From the NCBI RefSeq assembly GCF_030816235.1, contig NZ_JAUSXT010000001.1:3472001-3536000 (forward strand): a stretch of DNA of 64,000 bases, given 5' to 3'. The number at the start of each line of letters is the position of its first letter. The first letter of the stretch is position 1. The notes under the pieces are model-generated. The model worked only from the letters and a program-made list of their open reading frames with translations. It was not told the DNA's origin and ran no database searches. Position numbers and translations under genes: made by a program. The DNA is from Microbacterium sp. W4I4 (GTDB lineage: Bacteria > Actinomycetota > Actinomycetes > Actinomycetales > Microbacteriaceae). Below are positions 1-7,260 of the stretch, one piece after another.

Positions 1-1140
1 GACAAGGTCGAGTTCATGAAGTGGGCGTTGGAGGGCTTCAAGAAGGAGCATCCTGACGCGAAGATCAAAGAGGTCTCTGCCGAGCAGTCCTCGTACAAGA
101 CGAAGCTGCAGACGGCGATGTCGACCGGCGATGTGCCTGACGTCTTCTACACGCTCCCCGGCGGATTCCTCGATGCATTCGTGAAGAGCGGTCAGGTTGC
201 AGCGTTGGACGACGAACTTGCGAAAGAAGGCTGGGGTGACGCGTTCATCGACGCATCGATGGACTCGGTGAGCTTCGACGGATCGACATACGCGGTGCCG
301 ATCGATATCGACGCCGCTGTGGTCTGGTACAACAAGGCGCTCTTCGACGACAAGGGCTGGGACGCACCGACAACATGGGATGAGTTTCTGACGCTCAACG
401 AAGAGATCGCGGCCGACAGCATCGTCCCCGTTGCGCTGGGCAACAAGGACAGCTGGCCCGCCACCTTCTGGTTCCAATACGGCCAGATGCGCACCGCAGG
501 CAGCGGCCAGGTCACCGACTTCCTCAATGGCGACGGCGACATCTCGTTCGGACCCGAGGGCGCCGAGATGCTGCAGACGCTGGCCGAGAAGGACCTCCTT
601 CCCACTGGGGCCAACGGCATGTCCGACCAGGAGGCCAACCTGCTCTTCCTGAACGGCCAGGCCGCCATGGTGCTCAACGGCACCTGGCAGATCGGGATGT
701 CGGTCGATGCACCGGACGGTTTCGAACTCGGCTACTTCCCGTTCCCGACCGTCACGGGTGGGGCGGGTGACCAGTCCGACACGCTTGCCGGCGTCGCCGC
801 AGCGTTCGCGATGTCCGAGAAGGCCAAGGACAAGCCGCTCGCCGTCGAGTTCCTGCGCTACATGACCAGTCCTGACGTCATGAAGAAGTACGTCGAGATT
901 CGCAAGACGATGGTGACGCTGAAGGGTGCGACGACGCCGGATGTGGCTGGTCCGGTGCTCTCGGGCATCGTGTCCGACATCATCGAGCCGTCCGCACACC
1001 TTGACGCGTTCTACGACACGGCACTGCCGCCGAAGGCGACCACCATCTACTACTCGACCCTGCAGGGACTCATCGAAGGGTCGGTGGACGCTCAGCAGGC
1101 CGTCGACGCGATCAACGCAGCCATCAACGCCGGAGAGTAG
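1..1140 (+). CDS. ABC sugar-type substrate-binding protein (5' truncated)
   Basis: This is a family 1 extracellular solute-binding protein that captures a substrate outside the membrane and hands it to the two permeases that follow. The frame is open from the first base, so the N-terminus, including the expected lipoprotein signal, lies outside the window; 379 residues are visible. Typical features are the early DVPDVFY segment and the VWYNKALFDDKGW stretch seen in MalE/UgpB-like proteins. GGAGAG at 1132-1137, inside its last codons, serves the next gene. CUT1-type importers usually carry oligosaccharides, but the substrate cannot be read from sequence, and the neighbours (nucleoside hydrolase, PfkB kinase, PLP lyase) suggest something less usual. 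No ATPase gene is visible; a shared MsiK-like ATPase elsewhere is usual in actinobacteria. Confidence 0.9.
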   Translation, partial: DKVEFMKWALEGFKKEHPDAKIKEVSAEQSSYKTKLQTAMSTGDVPDVFYTLPGGFLDAFVKSGQVAALDDELAKEGWGDAFIDASMDSVSFDGSTYAVPIDIDAAVVWYNKALFDDKGWDAPTTWDEFLTLNEEIAADSIVPVALGNKDSWPATFWFQYGQMRTAGSGQVTDFLNGDGDISFGPEGAEMLQTLAEKDLLPTGANGMSDQEANLLFLNGQAAMVLNGTWQIGMSVDAPDGFELGYFPFPTVTGGAGDQSDTLAGVAAAFAMSEKAKDKPLAVEFLRYMTSPDVMKKYVEIRKTMVTLKGATTPDVAGPVLSGIVSDIIEPSAHLDAFYDTALPPKATTIYYSTLQGLIEGSVDAQQAVDAINAAINAGE

Positions 1141-1144
1141 CACC

Positions 1145-2122
1145 GTGCAGAATCACGTCCGATCCGATGGGTCGCTCGCCGTGGGCGCCCCATCGGATCG
1201 AGCTCGGCGGCATGGATTACATCGCGCCAAGCGACGCGAATCCCTCATTGCCGTCTGCTTTCTCCTGCCAGCGCTGGCATTCCTGGCACTGTTCGTCGCC
1301 TATCCGCTCGTCAACGCAGGGACGCTCTCGTTCTTCAAGTGGGACGGGTTCTCACCACGCGAGTGGATCGGGCTGGGCAACTTCCTTCGCCTCGCAGAAG
1401 ACGGAGTGTTCTGGTCTTCTCTGAAGAACAACGTCCTGATCGCTCTCGCCGCGATCGTGTTCCAGGTGGCGCTCGGAATGGTCATCGCCTACTGGCTGGT
1501 GCGGGTGATCCCACGGTTCAAGCGCGCCGCGATGTTCCTGTACGTCATCCCCGTCGTCATCAGCGAGATCTGCATCGGCCTGCTCTGGCAGTTCGTGTAC
1601 AACCCCTACTTCGGGCTCCTCAACGGGCTGCTGCGTCTGATCGGTCTCGACGATCTCGCACAGGGCTGGCTGGGTGACAAGAACTTCGCCATGCCCGCGG
1701 TTCTGGTCGTGATGAACCTGACGTACCTGGGCCTCTACATCCTGCTGTTCGTCGCCGCATTCCAAGACGTCGACGAGTCGGTGTACGAAGCGGCTGCTCT
1801 GGATGGAGCCGGACACTTCCGCACCTTCTTCGGAATCAGCGTGCCGATGATCTTCTCCAACGTGCAGGCCACAGTGCTCCTGGCCGTGGTCACGTCGTTC
1901 AAGACGTTCTCGCTCGTGTTCGTCATGACACGCGGGGGCCCGAGCAATGCGACGGACGTCGTCTCCACTTACCTGTTCAAGACCGGGTTCGGCAACTTCG
2001 AGGCGGGCTACGCCTCGGCCATCGGCATCGCCCAGTTGGTCTTGACCGTCATCGTCGGCGTCTTCGTCCTCACGGCGACGCGACCACGTCAGCCTCGCAG
2101 GGGCAGGGAGGTCCTGCGATGA
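1145..2122 (+). CDS. ABC transporter permease, MalF type
   Basis: An integral membrane permease of a CUT1 carbohydrate importer, 325 aa. It has an early transmembrane segment (FLLPALAFLALFV) and a cytoplasmic EAA loop starting near residue 215 (EAAALDGAGHFRTFFGI), which docks the ATPase. The GTG start at 1145 is preceded by GGAGAG at 1132-1137 with 7-nt spacing; an in-frame GTG at 1181 is the only nearby alternative and lies at the edge of a hairpin loop. Four bases separate it from the binding-protein stop, and its stop overlaps the next start (ATGA), so the two permeases are translationally coupled. Confidence 0.92.
   Translation: MQNHVRSDGSLAVGAPSDRARRHGLHRAKRRESLIAVCFLLPALAFLALFVAYPLVNAGTLSFFKWDGFSPREWIGLGNFLRLAEDGVFWSSLKNNVLIALAAIVFQVALGMVIAYWLVRVIPRFKRAAMFLYVIPVVISEICIGLLWQFVYNPYFGLLNGLLRLIGLDDLAQGWLGDKNFAMPAVLVVMNLTYLGLYILLFVAAFQDVDESVYEAAALDGAGHFRTFFGISVPMIFSNVQATVLLAVVTSFKTFSLVFVMTRGGPSNATDVVSTYLFKTGFGNFEAGYASAIGIAQLVLTVIVGVFVLTATRPRQPRRGREVLR
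1160..1200 (+). promoter_or_regulatory. Intercistronic hairpin between binding protein and permease
   Basis: A perfect 12-bp inverted repeat, CGATCCGATGGG at 1160-1171 and CCCATCGGATCG at 1189-1200, encloses a 17-nt loop. It falls in the first codons of the permease, just after the binding-protein stop. Such hairpins commonly protect the upstream message and lower expression of the permeases relative to the binding protein; that role is inferred here. Confidence 0.6.
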
Positions 2123-3036
2123 GTCAGGCGACGATGAGTGTTGTGCTCGCAGATGATGCGAAGCGGTCATCCCGGCGACCGCGCCGGCAGGAACGCGAAC
2201 AGCTGCCACCGACGCGCCTCGGATGGGGAACGCTCACCGTGCTGGCGGTGCTCGGCCTGCACCTGGTCATCGTGCTGTTCCCATTCGTGTGGATGCTGTA
2301 CAGCTCGTTCAAGACCAACAAGGAGTTCCAGCAGTCGGTGTGGTCATTGCCGTCGGGCCTGCTTTGGGACAACTACGCCGCCGCGCTCGTCGACGGCTCC
2401 CTCGCCCTGTACGCGTGGAACTCTCTACTGGTCACGCTCGCCTCCGTCATCATCACCGTGGCCATCGCGACGGCGGCAGGTTACGCGTTCGTCGTCTACC
2501 GCACGAAATGGATGCCGGCGGTCGAGCTGATCATGCTCGTGGCGATGGCGATCCCCGCCTACATCGCCCTGGTACCACTGGTCGCGATCATTCGAGAACT
2601 GGGGCTCCTGGACACACTGCCAGGGGTGATCCTCCCGACCGTCGCCTTCAACCTGCCTATCTCCGTCCTGATCATGCGCGGCTTCTTCTCCACCGTGCCG
2701 CGCGACCTGATCGAAGCCGCCCGCATCGATGGCGCCTCGGAGTTGGCCGTGTTCGCTCGAGTGATGGTGCCGATCGCCAAACCGGCGATGTTCACGACGG
2801 GCATCGTGAATGTCATCTGGGTCTGGAACGATTTCCTCTTCCCGCTGGTGATACTGAACAGCCCCGAGAACAAGACGCTCCCTCTGGGCCTGACCGACTT
2901 CGTCGGAGAGCGCACGACGAACTACCCTGTGCTGCTCGCGGCGATCCTTCTGGCTGCGCTCGGCTCCTTCCTCGTGTATCTGGTGTTCCAGCGCCACGTC
3001 ATCGGCGGCCTCACCAGCGGTGCACTCAAGCAATGA
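2119..3036 (+). CDS. ABC transporter permease, MalG type
   Basis: The second permease of the same importer, 305 aa. A charged N-terminus is followed by about six hydrophobic segments and the EAA loop near residue 199 (EAARIDGASELAVFARV). The C-terminal GGLTSGALKQ ending is typical of MalG-like subunits. The start codon overlaps the stop of the MalF-type gene (ATGA). A short GC hairpin follows the stop before the PLP enzyme gene, so expression may step down there. Confidence 0.93.
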   Translation: MSQATMSVVLADDAKRSSRRPRRQEREQLPPTRLGWGTLTVLAVLGLHLVIVLFPFVWMLYSSFKTNKEFQQSVWSLPSGLLWDNYAAALVDGSLALYAWNSLLVTLASVIITVAIATAAGYAFVVYRTKWMPAVELIMLVAMAIPAYIALVPLVAIIRELGLLDTLPGVILPTVAFNLPISVLIMRGFFSTVPRDLIEAARIDGASELAVFARVMVPIAKPAMFTTGIVNVIWVWNDFLFPLVILNSPENKTLPLGLTDFVGERTTNYPVLLAAILLAALGSFLVYLVFQRHVIGGLTSGALKQ

Positions 3037-3040
3037 AATC

Positions 3041-3056
3041 TCCGGCGAACGCCGGA
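3041..3056 (+). promoter_or_regulatory. Short intercistronic hairpin
   Basis: TCCGGC (3041-3046) and GCCGGA (3051-3056) form a 6-bp GC stem with a 4-nt loop directly after the permease stop. No T-run follows, so it looks like an RNA processing or attenuation element rather than a full terminator. Confidence 0.4.
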
Positions 3057-3086
3057 TCCTCACCCGTCAAACCGAAAGGGAGATCT

Positions 3087-4277
3087 GTGGACAATCAGCA
3101 GGAACTCAGCCTCGCAAGCCGTGCAGTGTTCTACTCGCCCGAGGAGAGCACACAGTCGATCAGCTATCCGATCTTCATGTCGGCCAATTATCAGTACGAT
3201 GGCGACGCCTACGACCGGGTGGTTGACGGCGCTCGCCGCGAGGTGAACATCTACAGCCGCTGCGGCAACCCGAACGAGTACAAGCTCGACGATCAGATGG
3301 CGCTCATCGCCGGCGCCACCGATGCCCTGGCCGTGGCATCCGGTATGGCCGCAGTGTCGCACACGGTCCTGGGGCTGTTGCGCGTCGGAGACCACATCGT
3401 CGTGGATCTGACCACTTACAGCTCGACCCACGAGTTCTTCGATCACCGCATCCAGGATTTCGGCATCGAGGTGACCTTCGTCGATGCCACCGACGTCGAC
3501 GCGGTGCGTGCGGCGATCCGTGCCGAGACGAAGGCGGTCTACGTCGAGACGATCGCGAATCCGACCATGAAGGTAGCGCCGTTGCGGGCGATCGCCGGGA
3601 TCGCGCACGAGCGCGGCATCGTCGTGATCTGCGACAACACCTTCGCCAGCCCCATCGTGTGCCGACCGCACGAGCACGGTGTGGACATCGTGCTGGAGAG
3701 CGCGACGAAGTTCATCGGCGGACACAACGACGCCGTCGGCGGAATCATCAGCATCAACTCTGAGATCCTGCCGGCAGACTGGCTGGAGCAGATCCGCTGG
3801 AATACGCTCACCAAGCTCGGCGGAGCACTCTCGCCGTTCAACGCCTGGCTGCTGCTGCGTGGGATCCAGACTCTGCCCCTGCGTGTGGAACGGATGACGG
3901 AGAACGCAGGGGCCTTCGTCGAGTGGCTGACTGCGAACCCGAAGGTCAAGCGCGTCTACTACCCCGGACACCCGTCGCACCCGCAATACGAGGCGGCCCG
4001 CGAGCAGCTTGACTCTCCCGGTGCGATGCTGGCGTTCAGCGTCGACACTGAAGAGCAGGCGGCGCAGGTGTGCAAGAGCCTGAAGCTCGCTTCTTTCGCC
4101 GCGAGCCTCGGTGGGGTGCGCACGGTCACGCAGCTTCCTGCGACGATGGCGTTCCTCGACATCCCGGAAGACGAACGGCAGCAGATGGGCGTCACTCCGG
4201 GCATGATTCGCGTGTCCGTCGGCATCGAGAACATCAACGACCTGATCGCAGACTTCGCTCAGGCGCTCGGAGACTGA
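3087..4277 (+). CDS. Cys/Met-metabolism PLP-dependent enzyme (trans-sulfuration family)
   Basis: A 396-aa fold-type I PLP enzyme of the cystathionine gamma-synthase, gamma-lyase and methionine gamma-lyase family. Seen: YSRCGNPNE near residue 52 (family YSRxxNPT, here with Asn in place of Thr), the PLP-binding lysine K208 in SATKFIGGH, SLGGVRTVTQLP near the C-terminus, and the carboxylate-binding arginine in MIRVSVGIE. The GTG start at 3087 has AAAGGGAG just upstream. The reaction (gamma-synthase, gamma-lyase or beta-lyase) cannot be settled by sequence reading. It is odd to find it inside a sugar-importer operon with a nucleoside hydrolase; breakdown of a sulfur-containing nucleoside or sugar conjugate is one explanation, and a fortuitous insertion is another. 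Confidence 0.88.
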   Translation: MDNQQELSLASRAVFYSPEESTQSISYPIFMSANYQYDGDAYDRVVDGARREVNIYSRCGNPNEYKLDDQMALIAGATDALAVASGMAAVSHTVLGLLRVGDHIVVDLTTYSSTHEFFDHRIQDFGIEVTFVDATDVDAVRAAIRAETKAVYVETIANPTMKVAPLRAIAGIAHERGIVVICDNTFASPIVCRPHEHGVDIVLESATKFIGGHNDAVGGIISINSEILPADWLEQIRWNTLTKLGGALSPFNAWLLLRGIQTLPLRVERMTENAGAFVEWLTANPKVKRVYYPGHPSHPQYEAAREQLDSPGAMLAFSVDTEEQAAQVCKSLKLASFAASLGGVRTVTQLPATMAFLDIPEDERQQMGVTPGMIRVSVGIENINDLIADFAQALGD

Positions 4278-4282
4278 GATCC

Positions 4283-5305
4283 GTGGAAGTCGGTGACGTC
4301 GAGCAGGGCAGTGAAGACCGGAGGTTCGAGGTTCTGCTGCTCGGCGACCTCAACATCGACCTGCACCTCGACATCCCCGCCTATCCGGAGCCAGGCGGAG
4401 ACGGTGTGGCGTCGCGGCAGCGTATGGGATTCGGCGGATCGGCGGCCAACACCGCTGTCATGCTCGCACGCTTGGGTGTCCGAGCGGCCATGCTCGCCTG
4501 CGTCGGGGACGACGAATGGGGCGCGCAGGCGATCCACGGGCTGACCGCCGTGGGCGTGGACACGCGTCTTGTTCAGCGCAGCAGCACTGAGCCGACCTCG
4601 CTCAACGTCATCACGGTGACACCCGACGGTGAGCGGACGATGTTCGCCTACCGCGGGGCGAGTGCCGAGCTGAAGAGTGCTGACGTCCCGCCTGATCTGT
4701 GCGGTGCCTCGCACGTGCACATCTCGGGCTATGCGCTGCTGGCTGATCCGCAGAGGGCTGCCGCCGAAGCCGCCGCGGCTTCTGCGCACCGGGCGGGGAG
4801 GACGGTGTCGCTGGATGTGCCGGTCGACCCTGTCGCGGCCGTGCCAGATGTGCTGCGCGCCTTCCTGGCGAACGTCGATGTCGTGGCCATCGGCACGAAA
4901 GAGGCTCGGCAGCTCACGGGTGAGGCGACGGACGAGCAGGCCGCGGCAGCGATCGCCGGCTACGGACCGTCGACGGTGGCGCTGACCAGCGGCGCGTCGG
5001 GATCACTGCTGCTCACCGTCGACGGATTCGTCCGGGCCCCGGTGCCCGAGGTTCGCGCCATCGACACGACAGGGGCGGGCGATTCGTTCAGCGCAGGTCT
5101 CATCTTCGGGTTCCTTCGGGGATTCGAGGAGCCGAGTTGGACTGCGGCGATGGCCAACGCATGCGGCGCGGCCGCGGTCGGGGTGCCGGGTGCAGGTGCC
5201 GGGCTTCCGAGCCTGGACGGCATCCTGACCGCGGTCGCCGCTCTGCCGGCGGGGCTGCGGCACGAACTCATGAGTGCCGTGCGGGCAGAGGGCGGTGCGG
5301 CATGA
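4283..5305 (+). CDS. PfkB-family carbohydrate kinase
   Basis: A ribokinase-like ATP-dependent sugar or nucleoside kinase, 340 aa. N-terminal LLGDLNIDLHLDIP forms the substrate face and GGSAANTAVMLARLGV the glycine-rich PfkB signature 1. DTTGAGDSFSAGL is signature 2, with the catalytic base at about D267. The GTG start is 5 bp after the PLP-enzyme stop, and the stop overlaps the nucleoside hydrolase start (ATGA). Phosphorylation of ribose released by that hydrolase fits the context, but other sugars or nucleosides are possible. Confidence 0.9.
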   Translation: MEVGDVEQGSEDRRFEVLLLGDLNIDLHLDIPAYPEPGGDGVASRQRMGFGGSAANTAVMLARLGVRAAMLACVGDDEWGAQAIHGLTAVGVDTRLVQRSSTEPTSLNVITVTPDGERTMFAYRGASAELKSADVPPDLCGASHVHISGYALLADPQRAAAEAAAASAHRAGRTVSLDVPVDPVAAVPDVLRAFLANVDVVAIGTKEARQLTGEATDEQAAAAIAGYGPSTVALTSGASGSLLLTVDGFVRAPVPEVRAIDTTGAGDSFSAGLIFGFLRGFEEPSWTAAMANACGAAAVGVPGAGAGLPSLDGILTAVAALPAGLRHELMSAVRAEGGAA

Positions 5306-6234
5306 GCACGCCGATCATCCTGGATTGCGATCCAGGGCACGACGATGTGTTCGCCATCTGGCTCGCGGCGGCGCACCCGAACATCGAGCTGCGAGCGATC
5401 ACCACAGTGGGCGGCAATGGGCAGCTGATCCACACGACGCAGAACGCCCGGATCGCTTGTACGGTCGCGGGTATCGGCGACGTGCTCATCGCGGCCGGAG
5501 CCGCATCGCCCCTCAACGGCGAGTTGCATCCGGCTGACTGGATCCACGGGGCGAACGCGCTCGGTGGCCCGGATCTCCCGAGCCCCAGCGTGGCGTTGGA
5601 CGCGAGAAGCGCCCTCGACCTGATGACAGACGTCATCGAGGGCTCCGGCGAATCGGTCACGATCGTCGCCACCGGGCCGCTCACGAATATCGGGGAGTTG
5701 GCTCGCGATCGTCCAGACGTGCTCGCCAAGGTCGAGCGGGTGATCTGGATGGGAGGCTCGACAGGACGTGGCAACGCGACACCGTATGCCGAGTTCAACG
5801 CATGGACGGACCCCGAAGCGATTCAGCTGGTGCTGGACAGCGGCATCGACTTCACTATGGTGGGCCTGAACATCTCCCACCAGGCATTGATCACCGATGG
5901 GGTGCGGAAGCAGATCAGCGCGATCGGCACGAACACAGCCGCGTTCGGACGCGAACTGCTGGACTTCTTCTGCGCCACATACGACGCCGCCGAGGAAATG
6001 CCCGACGCCCCGCTTCATGACCCGATCACGATCGCGCTTCTCGCGGACCCGTCAGTCGTCACAACCGTGCGATCCCGGCTGGATGTCGAACTGCTCGGCA
6101 CCGAGACGCGCGGTGCGACGAGCGTCGATCTGCACGGCATTCTCAATCGACCTGACAACGCCACGATTGCACTGGAACTGGATGTGGATCGGTTCTGGCG
6201 GATGATCCTGGATGCGGTTGCCGCGCTCGCCTGA
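5302..6234 (+). CDS. Inosine/uridine-preferring nucleoside hydrolase
   Basis: A 310-aa nucleoside N-ribohydrolase that splits a nucleoside into base and ribose. The N-terminal DCDPGHDD motif supplies the calcium-binding aspartates D8, D10, D14 and D15, and APLHDP near the C-terminus matches the His-Asp pair near the active site. It is translationally coupled to the upstream PfkB kinase (ATGA), so the pair could release and then phosphorylate the sugar. It is the last gene of the operon: an independent promoter for the next gene follows at 6247. Base preference is unknown. Confidence 0.92.
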   Translation: MSTPIILDCDPGHDDVFAIWLAAAHPNIELRAITTVGGNGQLIHTTQNARIACTVAGIGDVLIAAGAASPLNGELHPADWIHGANALGGPDLPSPSVALDARSALDLMTDVIEGSGESVTIVATGPLTNIGELARDRPDVLAKVERVIWMGGSTGRGNATPYAEFNAWTDPEAIQLVLDSGIDFTMVGLNISHQALITDGVRKQISAIGTNTAAFGRELLDFFCATYDAAEEMPDAPLHDPITIALLADPSVVTTVRSRLDVELLGTETRGATSVDLHGILNRPDNATIALELDVDRFWRMILDAVAALA

Positions 6235-6246
6235 GCGACTTCCGCC

Positions 6247-6252
6247 TAGAAT
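6247..6252 (+). promoter_or_regulatory. -10 element TAGAAT, leaderless trhO promoter
   Basis: TAGAAT is separated by exactly 6 nt from the GTG start at 6259, so transcription is predicted to begin at or beside the start codon. There is no Shine-Dalgarno sequence. Confidence 0.65.
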
Positions 6253-6258
6253 CTCCTG

Positions 6259-7146
6259 GTGCCCACCCCCAAGATCGTGCTGTTCTACGCGTTCGCGCCG
6301 CTCGCGGATCCGGATGCGATCCGACTGTGGCAACGCGACCTCGGCGAGGCGCTGAAGCTGCGCGGACGCATCCTCATCTCCGAGCACGGCATCAACGGCA
6401 CCCTCGGCGGCGAACTGCCCGCCGTGAAGAAGTGGCTCCGGCGGTTCCGCGAGTACCCGGCGTTCAAGACCGCCGACGTCAAGTGGAGCGAGGGCACCGG
6501 CATCGATGACGACGGGTACAGCGTCGACTTCCCCAAGCTCAGCGTCAAGGTGCGCGACGAGATCGTCTCGTTCGGAGCGCCGGGGGAGCTGGCGGTCGAT
6601 GAGCACGGCGTCGTCGGCGGGGGAGAGCGACTGAGCCCCGAGCAGCTGCACGAGCTGATGGCCGAGCGCGGCGACGAGGTGGTCTTCTTCGACGGTCGCA
6701 ACGCCCTGGAGGCCGCCATCGGCCGGTTCCGCAACGCGGTCGTGCCCGACACCGAGACCACGCGCGACTTCGTCCGGCTGCTGGATGACGGCGCCTACGA
6801 CGACCTGAAGGGCAAGCCGGTCGTCACGTATTGCACCGGCGGCATCCGCTGCGAGGTGCTGTCCAGCCTGATGGTCTCCCGCGGCTTCGGAGAGGTGTAC
6901 CAGCTCGACGGCGGCATCGCCCGCTACGGCGAGCAGTACGGCGACGACGGACTGTGGGAGGGCTCGCTGTACGTGTTCGACAAGCGCGGCTCCGTCGACT
7001 TCTCCGACCACACCGCCGTCATCGGCGAATGCGTCGGATGCGGGGCAGCAACCAACCGCACCGCGAACTGCACCGATGCCTCGTGCACGCGCCAGTTCGT
7101 CGTGTGCACGGACTGCGACGCCGTGCCCTGCCCCGAGCACGCCTGA
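6259..7146 (+). CDS. trhO: tRNA uridine(34) hydroxylase TrhO (YceA-like rhodanese)
   Basis: A 295-aa homologue of TrhO/YceA, which carries out oxygen-dependent 5-hydroxylation of wobble uridine in certain tRNAs. An N-terminal acylphosphatase-like domain ([18 protein letters not shown]) is followed by a rhodanese domain with the active cysteine C192 in [13 protein letters not shown]-terminal segment holds several Cys residues ([20 protein letters not shown]) that probably bind zinc. Its own -10 box sits 6 nt before the GTG. It is convergent with the transglutaminase-like gene. Confidence 0.92.
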   Translation: MPTPKIVLFYAFAPLADPDAIRLWQRDLGEALKLRGRILISEHGINGTLGGELPAVKKWLRRFREYPAFKTADVKWSEGTGIDDDGYSVDFPKLSVKVRDEIVSFGAPGELAVDEHGVVGGGERLSPEQLHELMAERGDEVVFFDGRNALEAAIGRFRNAVVPDTETTRDFVRLLDDGAYDDLKGKPVVTYCTGGIRCEVLSSLMVSRGFGEVYQLDGGIARYGEQYGDDGLWEGSLYVFDKRGSVDFSDHTAVIGECVGCGAATNRTANCTDASCTRQFVVCTDCDAVPCPEHA

Positions 7147-7162
7147 CCCCAGCGGCCTCAGA

Positions 7163-7231
7163 GCTCGTCTATATGGCGCGGAACGCCCTGAATTCGACGT
7201 CTCAGGGGCGTTATGCGCCACATAGACGGGC
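7163..7231. repeat. Long imperfect inverted repeat (GTCTAT-type family)
   Basis: The two arms, about 28 nt each, begin GCTCGTCTATATGGCGC and, read from the other strand, GCCCGTCTATGTGGCGC. They share a CGCCC core, have a few mismatches, and enclose a short loop. The element sits between the convergent trhO and transglutaminase-like genes and may be a bidirectional terminator without a T-tract. Relatives with the same ends are at 18611-18678 and 45978-46044. Confidence 0.7.
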
Positions 7232-7260
7232 TTGTCAGCGGTGACGGGCTTGTCAGCGGC
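7225..7260. repeat. 18-bp tandem duplication covering a stop codon
   Basis: GACGGGCTTGTCAGCGGT (7225-7242) is followed directly by GACGGGCTTGTCAGCGGC (7243-7260). The first copy overlaps the right end of the inverted repeat, and the second contains the stop codon of the transglutaminase-like gene. It looks like a recent slippage duplication of the gene end. Confidence 0.75.
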
